A stretch of 6,950 nucleotides of DNA. Source: Patescibacteria group bacterium UBA1372. GTDB lineage: Bacteria; Patescibacteriota; Microgenomatia; UBA12405. The translations under genes and the position numbers were made by a program. The notes under the pieces were generated by a model. The model was not told the origin of the DNA and did no database searches. It saw nothing but the letters and a program-made list of their open reading frames with translations. The stretch is from assembly GCA_002306295.1 (NCBI GenBank), contig DBRI01000016.1, positions 1-6,950 on the forward strand, read 5' to 3'. Positions 1 through 5,199 of this stretch are shown here, piece after piece. Each line of letters begins with the position of its first letter. Positions within the stretch are counted from its first letter, which is position 1.

Positions 1-32
1 CGGATTCGTTTTAGAACTTACTAACTTCTATG

Positions 33-806
33 TCAATTATTTTGCTGTACTTCAACTTGTTGTCCCTGTCCTTGGCCTCCACCACCTTCAATCACTACAT
101 TTTGCACATCCACATTACCGGCCCCTGGTCCAGTTCCTGGCGCAAATTTCATTTCTCCTCCTTCAATTACCACCCCACCTTGTCCACCCGGCCCCGTTCC
201 TGGCGCATATATCAATTTTCCACCGCCCTCATACACTATTCCAGCCTCTCCTCCTGGTCCAGTTCCTGGCGCCCACACATGAGCCACTTCATTTACAAAT
301 TCTGTTGCTCCCAAGGGTCCATTTACTTCAACAATATTTTTAGCCACTTGGTTTACCACCTGTTCCTGCACCTGTATCATCTGTTCTTTTGTGCCCGGAT
401 CTACCACCCAATTTTTAATTTCCTCCATCGTCTGTTGTTGTTCCACCACTTTTTCTGCTATTTGATTCATCATTTGACTATCATCAATTTTACCCATAAG
501 TTCATTCTGTTTCCCTTTTATTTCGCCATAATTACTAATCATATTTTCCACTCTCTCTCCGTTTCCATCTTCCGCATACATTTGTGCTCTTTCAAGTCTT
601 CTGTCTGCTTGTTTATCAAGTACTTCTATTTTTTTCTCCACTCCAATTGCAAACATATACTCAAAAGTCTCCTGTACTTTGACTAAAATACCACTTCCGG
701 CGTCCACCACGTCATTCAAACCAACTGCCTCAACCTGTTTGGGTATAAAAAGAACCGTTAACAGCAAAAACAAACCAATGTTTACAAATCTTTTATTTTT
801 AATCAT
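33..806 (-). CDS. Secreted protein, DUF5667-like helical body with APGTGPG-repeat Gly-rich tail
   Basis: Function unknown; probably an exported surface or extracellular protein. Residues 1-27 form a signal peptide: basic MIKNKR, a hydrophobic run at about 8-21, then a likely cleavage after VEA (27). Residues about 35-165 are charged and predicted helical, rich in Glu, Gln and Lys (VQETFEY, KQADRRLERAQ, VVEQQQTMEEI). The part from about 38 to 105 resembles the DUF5667 pattern common in CPR bacteria; this is recognition by eye, not a search result. From 178 on the chain becomes Gly-rich and carries APGTGPG at 179, 201 and 222, each followed by a V/I-x-E-G-G segment, and ends in Gly/Gln (GGGGQGQGQQVEVQQNN). 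The ATG at 806 lies 25 bp after the stop of the upstream dehydrogenase-like gene on the same strand, so the two are probably co-transcribed. No clear Shine-Dalgarno is present, only a purine-rich AGAGAGAAAAAAG stretch upstream. The stop is TGA. The tail could be a cell-wall, self-assembly or adhesive segment. Confidence 0.85.
   Translation of the reverse strand: MIKNKRFVNIGLFLLLTVLFIPKQVEAVGLNDVVDAGSGILVKVQETFEYMFAIGVEKKIEVLDKQADRRLERAQMYAEDGNGERVENMISNYGEIKGKQNELMGKIDDSQMMNQIAEKVVEQQQTMEEIKNWVVDPGTKEQMIQVQEQVVNQVAKNIVEVNGPLGATEFVNEVAHVWAPGTGPGGEAGIVYEGGGKLIYAPGTGPGGQGGVVIEGGEMKFAPGTGPGAGNVDVQNVVIEGGGGQGQGQQVEVQQNN
124..272 (-). repeat. Triplicated coding repeat encoding APGTGPG units
   Basis: Three near-identical DNA blocks lie inside the secreted-protein gene. 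The plus-strand 20-mer starting CCTGGTCCAG is exact at 124-143 and 253-272; a diverged middle copy sits at 187-206 (CCCGGCCCCGTTCCTGGCGC). Spacings of 63 and 66 bp equal 21 and 22 codons, so the reading frame is kept and the protein repeats are in register. The outer copies are more alike than either is to the middle one. This suggests duplication followed by local drift or conversion. Repeat number could vary between strains. Confidence 0.85.
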
Positions 807-831
807 ATCTAATCATACATCTTTTTTCTCT

Positions 832-1938
832 CTATTCCAAAAAAATTTTTACAATTTTATCATCATCAGTTTTAGGTTGTCCTCTTCCATCTCTATTATT
901 AGTTCCTATATAAAAATAGCCATCTTTTCCAAATCTTATAAATCTCATTCTTCCATACACTCCATCCAATAGTCTCTCCAGTTCTATATTCTCAGTTTGG
1001 GCTTTCATTCTATACAAATTTTGCCCCCTCAGACCCACAAAATATATCCAATCATCCACAATCTCCATTCCCGACGGTGCCCATGTTTCATTTGTCCCCG
1101 AATTAATCACCGGTGTTATCATACCTTCTCTTGTTTCATTGCCTGTAATTTCCGGCCAACCATAGTTACCACCGGCAACTATTAAATTTACCTCGTCCAT
1201 TGTCGACGGTCCATGCTCCGTTGCCCATAATCGGCCTTCTGAATCCCAAGCTATTCCTTGCACATTTCTGTGACCATACGAATAAATTTCATTTTCAAAT
1301 GGATTATCTGTTGGAATACTTCCATCGTCTTTTATTCTCAAAATTTTCCCTGCCAGATAATCCAAATTTTGTGCAAGATTTGTTTGATTTGCATCACCTG
1401 TTGCCACATACAAATAGCCATCCGGTCCAAATTTAAGTCTGCCACCATTATGTATTATTGCTCCCTCAATTCCGGACAGTATTATTTCTCCATCGCTTAT
1501 TCCATTTTCTCCAAGGCTGTATCTTCTGACTTCATTTTTAGTCCCACTATCTCTGTCTACCGTCATATATAAATAAAGCCATTTGTTTTCAGAAAAGTTT
1601 GGGTGAAGTGCCATTCCCAATAGACCTCCTTCACCTTCACTTTTTACCTCATCAATTTGGGCTATTGTTCTCTTAAGGCCATTTTCAATTTTTATTAATC
1701 TTCCCTTCCTTTCTGCCACCAATATCACCTCATTATCTAAAAACACAATTTCCCAAGGTATTTCCAAATCTGTTGCCACTATTTCGGTTTGATTAGATTT
1801 TTCTTCCACTAAAGTAGGCAATATTTGACTACCAACAATTGCTTCCTGTTTCCGTTCTCTCAACCCAAAGCTAATTATCAGTAAAATTATTACACCAATA
1901 GTTGCCAATAAAATTCCCGTTTTCACCTGCATAATCAA
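832..1938 (-). CDS. Membrane-anchored PQQ-dependent sugar dehydrogenase family (glucose/sorbosone dehydrogenase-like) protein
   Basis: A six-bladed beta-propeller protein of the soluble glucose dehydrogenase/aldose sugar dehydrogenase (GSDH) family, which oxidises sugars using PQQ. Residues about 8-25 form a single hydrophobic segment that would anchor the domain outside the membrane. Family motifs in order: TDLEIPWEIVF (56-66), GEGGLLGMALHP (102-113), HNGGRLKFGPDGYLYVATGD (163-182; H163 matches the catalytic His), GHRNVQG (222-228), EHGP (241-244), WAPSGM (286-291) and a final FGKDGYFYIGTNNRDGRG blade. Length of 368 residues is normal for the family. The start is either TTG at 1938, 6 nt after an AGGA sequence, or ATG at 1932, 12 nt after it; both give the same mature domain. 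The secreted repeat protein follows 25 bp downstream. Whether it binds PQQ cannot be read from sequence. CPR genomes usually lack PQQ synthesis, so the cofactor would be scavenged or the fold reused. Confidence 0.9.
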   Translation of the reverse strand: MIMQVKTGILLATIGVIILLIISFGLRERKQEAIVGSQILPTLVEEKSNQTEIVATDLEIPWEIVFLDNEVILVAERKGRLIKIENGLKRTIAQIDEVKSEGEGGLLGMALHPNFSENKWLYLYMTVDRDSGTKNEVRRYSLGENGISDGEIILSGIEGAIIHNGGRLKFGPDGYLYVATGDANQTNLAQNLDYLAGKILRIKDDGSIPTDNPFENEIYSYGHRNVQGIAWDSEGRLWATEHGPSTMDEVNLIVAGGNYGWPEITGNETREGMITPVINSGTNETWAPSGMEIVDDWIYFVGLRGQNLYRMKAQTENIELERLLDGVYGRMRFIRFGKDGYFYIGTNNRDGRGQPKTDDDKIVKIFLE

Positions 1939-1944
1939 TTTTAT

Positions 1945-1948
1945 TCCT
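1945..1948 (-). promoter_or_regulatory. Shine-Dalgarno AGGA for the dehydrogenase-like gene
   Basis: On the minus strand TAGGA stands 6 nt before the TTG at 1938 and 12 nt before the ATG at 1932. The spacing favours the TTG start, although ATG is the commoner codon. It is one of the few recognisable ribosome binding sites in the window. Confidence 0.45.
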
Positions 1949-2019
1949 ATATTTCAATTTTAAGCAAATATCCAAACCTAAATTTTGCTATCTTTCTATC
2001 TATAAATCTCAAAAGATAA

Positions 2020-2025
2020 TATAAT
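2020..2025 (+). promoter_or_regulatory. Putative -10 box (TATAAT) of the ABC transporter operon
   Basis: A perfect TATAAT in an AT-rich divergent intergenic region, 30 nt before the ATG at 2056. No convincing -35 box lies 16-18 nt upstream (the hexamer there is TATCTA), so the call rests on the -10 match and position. No Shine-Dalgarno is visible between it and the start codon. Confidence 0.4.
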
Positions 2026-2055
2026 AAACAAACTACCAGCATAATTTATTTACTT

Positions 2056-2871
2056 ATGTCCAAGGCCAATATCAATTCTCACACCATCATCAAAGTTCAA
2101 AAACTGACTAAAAAATTTAATGGTTTCACTGCTGTTGATGATATTTCTTTCACTATAAACAAAGGTGAAGTTTTTGCTTTTCTTGGTCCAAATGGCGCCG
2201 GTAAAACCACCACCATTAAAATGCTAACTACTCTCTTAAGACCTACCAAAGGTAAAATTTCAATTAACGGCTTCGATGTCAAACACCACCAACACCAGGT
2301 CAGGCGATCCTTCGGTATCGTTTTTCAAGATTTTAGTCTCGATGAAGAGTTAACCGCTTGGGAAAATATGTATTTCCATGCAGTTTTATACAAGGTTCCA
2401 GGAAATCTTGTTAAAAAAAGGATAAATAATTTACTTCGTTTGGTTAGTCTATCTGACCGAAAAAACGATTTCGTTAAAACTTTTTCTGGTGGTATGCGTC
2501 GTCGTTTAGAAATTGCCCGCGGTCTTCTTCATCGTCCTCAAATTTTATTTCTCGACGAGCCTACTCTTGGCTTAGACGCCCAGACCAGGAATAAGCTTTG
2601 GAGTCAAATTTATAAACTTAATCATAAATATCAAACCACCATTTTCTTTACCACCCATTATTTAGATGAGGCCGAAAAAATGGCTAGTCGGGTAGCTATT
2701 ATTGATCATGGTCAAATTGTTGCTCAAGGCACTGCCTTGGAGTTAAAACAGCTTACTAAAACTAATTCTTTAGAAGATGCTTACCTTAAAATTACAGGTA
2801 AGGATATTCGTCAAGAAAGTGTCGATTATATGTCAAAAATGAGACTTAGGCAGTCAAGGAGGCCTCGATGA
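2056..2871 (+). CDS. ABC transporter ATP-binding protein, DrrA-type
   Basis: Cytoplasmic ATPase of an ABC-2 type exporter; it hydrolyses ATP to drive the permease encoded next. All nucleotide-binding motifs are intact: Walker A GPNGAGKTT (44-52), Q-loop Gln91 (VFQDFS), signature SGGMRRR (144-150), Walker B ILFLDEP (163-169) with Glu168 as catalytic base, D-loop LGLD (171-174) and H-loop His201 (TTHYLDEAE). The tyrosine-containing THYLDEAE and C-terminal SLEDAYLKITG (238-248) are typical of the daunorubicin-resistance (DrrA)/ABC-2 group. At 271 residues it is shorter than many DrrA proteins (about 300 or more), and it ends in a basic tail (MRLRQSRRPR). Its TGA stop overlaps the permease ATG (ATGA), so the pair is translationally coupled. 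The substrate cannot be inferred: this family exports drugs, lipids or polysaccharides, and 'daunorubicin resistance' is only a family label. The ATG start has no evident Shine-Dalgarno. Confidence 0.95.
   Translation: MSKANINSHTIIKVQKLTKKFNGFTAVDDISFTINKGEVFAFLGPNGAGKTTTIKMLTTLLRPTKGKISINGFDVKHHQHQVRRSFGIVFQDFSLDEELTAWENMYFHAVLYKVPGNLVKKRINNLLRLVSLSDRKNDFVKTFSGGMRRRLEIARGLLHRPQILFLDEPTLGLDAQTRNKLWSQIYKLNHKYQTTIFFTTHYLDEAEKMASRVAIIDHGQIVAQGTALELKQLTKTNSLEDAYLKITGKDIRQESVDYMSKMRLRQSRRPR
2857..2862 (+). promoter_or_regulatory. Strong ribosome binding site (AGGAGG) for the ABC permease
   Basis: AGGAGG lies 5 nt before the permease ATG at 2868 and inside the last codons of the ATPase gene, where it encodes Arg-Arg. 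It is the best Shine-Dalgarno in the window and fixes the permease start. It also supports coupled production of the two subunits. Confidence 0.85.
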
Positions 2872-3617
2872 TCAAAATTATTTATATTATGTGGCTTCGC
2901 CAAATTAAGCGTTATTGGCGGTCAAAATCTCGTATTATTGGCTCCATTGGTCAGCCTATGCTTTATTTAGTTGCTATGGGTTTTGGTTTAGGTGGTATTT
3001 ATCAAAAAGCTGGTGGTGGTAATTACATTGATTTTCTGGCTCCTGGAGTTATTAGTCAGTCTATTATGTTTATGGCTGTTTTCAACGGTGTTGATCTAAT
3101 TTGGGATAAACAATTTGGCTTTCTTAAGGAAACTTTAGTTGCTCCAGTCTCCAGATTGGAGATTGTTTTAGGCCGGGTTTTAGGCGGTGCCACCATATCT
3201 GTTATTCAAGGTATTCTGGTTTTTCTTTTAACTTTAGTTGTAGGTTTCAAACCTGAAAATTTATCATACCTTCTTCCTTCTGTTGGTCTTATGTTCTTAA
3301 TTGGCCTTTTCTATGCTAGTTTAGGCACTGCTATTGCCTCACTTATGAAAGATTTTCATGGTTTTCAGCTGATAATGAATTTTCTAATCATGCCCTCTTA
3401 CTTTCTTTCCGGCGCTCTTTTCCCTCTAGATTCTGCTCCGCCAGCTCTTCAAACTATTGCCTCATTTAATCCTCTTACCTATGGAGTCAGTGGTCTCCGT
3501 CAACTAATGGCCGGCACTGTTAATTATTCTTTAGGTATAGACATATTAATTCTTATTATTTTATCGTCGATTACTTTATCTATTACTAGCTATCTTTTCA
3601 CTAAAATCGAAGCCTAG
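2868..3617 (+). CDS. ABC-2 type transporter permease, DrrB-like
   Basis: Membrane subunit partner of the preceding ATPase. Hydrophobicity suggests six membrane segments at roughly 24-44, 57-75, 106-126, 134-156, 167-186 and 224-244, the normal ABC-2 layout, after a basic amphipathic N-terminus (RQIKRYWRSKSR). The ABC-2 signature region is clear: KETLVAPVSRLEIVLGRVLG (87-106), then SGALFPLDSAPPALQ (181-195) and FNPLTYGVSGLRQLM (200-214). Length of 249 residues is usual for DrrB-type permeases. One ATPase and one permease gene imply a homodimeric assembly of each. The start is fixed by AGGAGG 5 nt upstream and the ATGA overlap. The substrate is unknown. Confidence 0.93.
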   Translation: MIKIIYIMWLRQIKRYWRSKSRIIGSIGQPMLYLVAMGFGLGGIYQKAGGGNYIDFLAPGVISQSIMFMAVFNGVDLIWDKQFGFLKETLVAPVSRLEIVLGRVLGGATISVIQGILVFLLTLVVGFKPENLSYLLPSVGLMFLIGLFYASLGTAIASLMKDFHGFQLIMNFLIMPSYFLSGALFPLDSAPPALQTIASFNPLTYGVSGLRQLMAGTVNYSLGIDILILIILSSITLSITSYLFTKIEA

Positions 3618-3621
3618 TTAT

Positions 3622-4206
3622 ATGGATCAAAAAACTATTATTGTCGAGCTAGAAAAAATAAATCAAGCTGTTTTATCTTGCCAAAAATGCCCTCTTTCTC
3701 AGACCAGACACAATCCTGTTTTTGGTCAAGGTCATCCTCAGGCTAAAATCATTTTCGTTGGTGAAGCCCCGGGTTTTAATGAAGATCAGACCGGCCAACC
3801 CTTTTGTGGCGTCGCTGGTCAAGTCTTCGATCGTCTTTTAAACTCTGTTGGTCTAAATAGAAATCAAATTTACATAACCAATATTTTAAAATGTCGTCCG
3901 CCTAATAATCGTGATCCTCAACTAGACGAAATTAAAGCCTGTACTCCATACCTAGAAAAACAAATTGAATTGATAAACCCCCAGATTATTTGTCCTTTAG
4001 GCAGGCACTCGATGAAATTTATTATGGAAAAATACGGACTACAAGACTACACTCAAGGAATTAGTAAAATTCACGGTAAGATTTTTCAGGTCGGCAATCT
4101 TTTTGAAAATCATATTATTATTCCTTTTTATCATCCAGCTGTTGCCACCTACAATCAAAATATGTTTCCAATTCTTGAAAAAGACTTTCAAATCCTAAAA
4201 AATTAA
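3622..4206 (+). CDS. Type-4 (family 4) uracil-DNA glycosylase, Fe-S containing
   Basis: Removes uracil arising from cytosine deamination or dUTP incorporation, the first step of base excision repair. Four cysteines expected to hold the [4Fe-4S] cluster are present: C20 and C23 (CQKCPLSQTR), C91 (KCRPPNNR) and C107 (ACTPYL). Active-site motif 1, GEAPGFNEDQTGQPF, spans 47-61, with the family-4 GEAPG-x2-ED arrangement. Motif 2 is HPAVAT at 171-176, in the place of the HPS/HPA loop. Residue 62 is Cys (PFCG) where many members have Val; this may be a harmless variant. The 194-residue length is normal. The gene begins 4 nt after the permease stop with no Shine-Dalgarno, so it is probably in the same transcript and perhaps coupled. 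Nothing suggests that it works with the transporter. Confidence 0.95.
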   Translation: MDQKTIIVELEKINQAVLSCQKCPLSQTRHNPVFGQGHPQAKIIFVGEAPGFNEDQTGQPFCGVAGQVFDRLLNSVGLNRNQIYITNILKCRPPNNRDPQLDEIKACTPYLEKQIELINPQIICPLGRHSMKFIMEKYGLQDYTQGISKIHGKIFQVGNLFENHIIIPFYHPAVATYNQNMFPILEKDFQILKN

Positions 4207-4243
4207 TTTGTTAAACTAAGACATTATCATTTAATTTTTAATT

Positions 4244-4966
4244 ATGGACACCAACCAAATCAACCAAGCCGAAATTATTCCTATGCCTAGAATTGGAGAG
4301 AAAGCTCCTGCTTTTAAAGCCGTTACTACTCAAGGAGACATAGATTTTCCCAATCAATACAAAGGTAAATGGGTTATTTTATTTTCCCATCCAGCTGATT
4401 TTACTCCTGTTTGTACTTCCGAATTCATGACTTTTGCCAATATGTCCAAACAGTTTGATAAAGCTAACTGCCAGCTTGTTGGCCTTTCTGTTGACGGACT
4501 TTATAGCCATATTGCTTGGTTGAGGACTATCAAAGAAAAAATTCAATACAAGGGTATGAAAAATATTGAAGTCAAATTTCCTTTGATAGAAGACATTACC
4601 ATGGAAGTTGCCAAAAAATATGGAATGATTCAACCAGGTGAAAGCAATACAAAGGCGGTTAGAGCCGTCTTTTTCATAGACCCAAAAGGTATTATTAGAA
4701 CCATTCTTTATTATCCCCTTAGCCTTGGCCGAAATTTTGATGAATTATACAGAGTCCTAATTGCTCTCCAAACAGCTGACGCTTATTCAGTTGCCTTACC
4801 CGCTGACTGGCGCCCTGGAGATGACGTTATTGTTCCTACTGCTGGTTCCTGTGGTGTTGCCAAACAACGCATGGCTAACAAAAAAGACATGACCTGTTAC
4901 GATTGGTTCTTTTGTACTAAAAAATTATCCAAAGATTTGGTAAATAAAATTATTGGCAAAAAATAA
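4244..4966 (+). CDS. Peroxiredoxin, Prx6/archaeal-type with C-terminal Cys motif
   Basis: Thiol peroxidase that reduces H2O2 and organic peroxides. The catalytic motif PADFTPVCTSEF (50-61) holds Pro50, Thr54 and peroxidatic Cys57, with the partner Arg140 in VRAVFFIDPKG (139-149). The long C-terminal domain (LPADWRPGDDVIVPT, 185-199) marks the Prx6/AhpC-TSA C-terminal (1-CysPrx_C) group. A C-x5-C pair at C218 and C224 (CYDWFFC) matches the arrangement described for archaeal enzymes such as Aeropyrum pernix Tpx, where the first of the pair resolves the sulfenic acid. Further cysteines are C76 and C203. Length of 240 residues fits. The gene follows the glycosylase by 37 nt. A possible promoter (TTGTTA at 4208, weak TAATTT 18 nt later) lies in that gap and no Shine-Dalgarno is visible. 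The reductant is not shown by context. Confidence 0.94.
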   Translation: MDTNQINQAEIIPMPRIGEKAPAFKAVTTQGDIDFPNQYKGKWVILFSHPADFTPVCTSEFMTFANMSKQFDKANCQLVGLSVDGLYSHIAWLRTIKEKIQYKGMKNIEVKFPLIEDITMEVAKKYGMIQPGESNTKAVRAVFFIDPKGIIRTILYYPLSLGRNFDELYRVLIALQTADAYSVALPADWRPGDDVIVPTAGSCGVAKQRMANKKDMTCYDWFFCTKKLSKDLVNKIIGKK

Positions 4967-5020
4967 ACCAATACATTTATTGCCAGTCGTCTTTTGACCA
5001 AAATAAAGTTTGAAACTCTG

Positions 5021-5091
5021 TTGCCTCGCATGGATTCGAACCACGATTGATCGGTTCAGAGCCGACTTGCCTACCATTAGCAGACGAGGCA
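5021..5091 (-). tRNA. trnQ: tRNA-Gln (anticodon CUG)
   Basis: A full cloverleaf folds on the minus strand. The acceptor stem is TGCCTCG/CGAGGCA (5085-5091 with 5022-5028), with the weak U1-A72 pair typical of tRNA-Gln and discriminator A at 5021. The D-arm is TGCT/GGCA around AATGGTA. The anticodon stem is GTCGG/CCGAT with loop CTCTGAA, giving anticodon CTG, which reads CAG. The variable loop is CAAT, and the T-arm is CGTGG-TTCGAAT-CCATG. CCA is not encoded: the genomic bases after the discriminator are CAG. Length is 71 nt. A TATAAT lies 11 nt upstream. The gene follows the LCP gene on the same strand and is convergent to the peroxiredoxin. Confidence 0.96.
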
Positions 5092-5102
5092 GTAACTATA
5101 CT

Positions 5103-5108
5103 ATTATA
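5103..5108 (-). promoter_or_regulatory. Putative -10 box (TATAAT) of tRNA-Gln
   Basis: A perfect TATAAT on the minus strand ends 11 nt before the mature tRNA 5' end. Transcription would start about 4-5 nt ahead of the tRNA, a sensible leader for RNase P. No -35-like hexamer occurs 16-18 nt upstream. That position is occupied by the GC-rich hairpin element, which may have displaced the original -35 region. Confidence 0.5.
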
Positions 5109-5110
5109 TG

Positions 5111-5170
5111 TTAATTAGCCGACTTACCCGCCGTAGCTTTAGCGTAGGCTGGGCGAGGCATTAATTTAGC
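5111..5170 (-). repeat. GC-rich hairpin element sharing blocks with the tRNA-Gln 5' half
   Basis: This stretch between the LCP gene and tRNA-Gln is much richer in GC than its surroundings. On the minus strand it begins TGCCTCG (5160-5154), identical to the tRNA acceptor 5' strand. It continues with a GC-rich fold (CCC...GGG at 5153-5151/5129-5127, GCC/GGC, closed by GC-TAAA-GC) and then AAGTCGGCT (5125-5117), identical to tRNA positions 26-34. It therefore looks like a tRNA-Gln 5' half whose D-arm has been replaced by another hairpin. The flanks also pair (TTAAT 5111-5115 with ATTAA 5160-5164; GCC 5118-5120 with GGC 5157-5159). A near-direct repeat, TTAATTAGC (5111-5119) and TTAATTTAGC (5161-5170), brackets it like a target-site duplication. 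No T-tract follows on the minus strand, so it is not a standard terminator. It may be a tRNA-derived or REP/MITE-like dispersed element. Confidence 0.6.
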
Positions 5171-5199
5171 TTGATTTTAACTTATTTCATCTATTTTTC

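Noticed and set aside
1..32. Possible gene end or terminator at the left edge
   Set aside because: The 32 bases show only a weak AGAA/TTCT dyad and no readable coding end; nothing can be supported.
124..272. Regularly spaced repeats that could be read as a small CRISPR array
   Set aside because: There are only three copies, spaced 63 and 66 bp, codon-aligned inside a gene, and the intervening sequences are also related at protein level.
30..686. Long open frame on the plus strand opposite the secreted repeat protein
   Set aside because: Its translation is low-complexity Ser/His/Phe/Leu, the typical reverse shadow of a Glu/Gln/Gly/Lys-rich gene, and the minus-strand frame has a clear signal peptide and in-register repeats.
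679..1572. Several plus-strand open frames opposite the dehydrogenase-like gene
   Set aside because: The minus-strand frame carries the full set of GSDH motifs; the opposite frames show none and are rich in His, Ser and Ile as shadows.
2097..2282. Minus-strand open frame within the ABC ATPase gene
   Set aside because: It covers the Walker A region of a clear ATPase gene in reverse; no independent support.
4379..4633. Minus-strand open frame within the peroxiredoxin gene
   Set aside because: It lies wholly inside a well-supported gene and has no recognisable motif or start signal.
4954..4985. Inverted repeat TGGCAA/TTGCCA at the end of the peroxiredoxin gene as a terminator
   Set aside because: The stem is 6 bp with a 20-nt loop, the left arm is inside the coding region, and no T-tract follows, so a Rho-independent terminator is not supported.
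5111..5164. Hairpin as a Rho-independent terminator for the LCP gene
   Set aside because: On the minus strand the GC-rich stem is followed by TAAGTCGGCT rather than a run of T, so the canonical form is absent.
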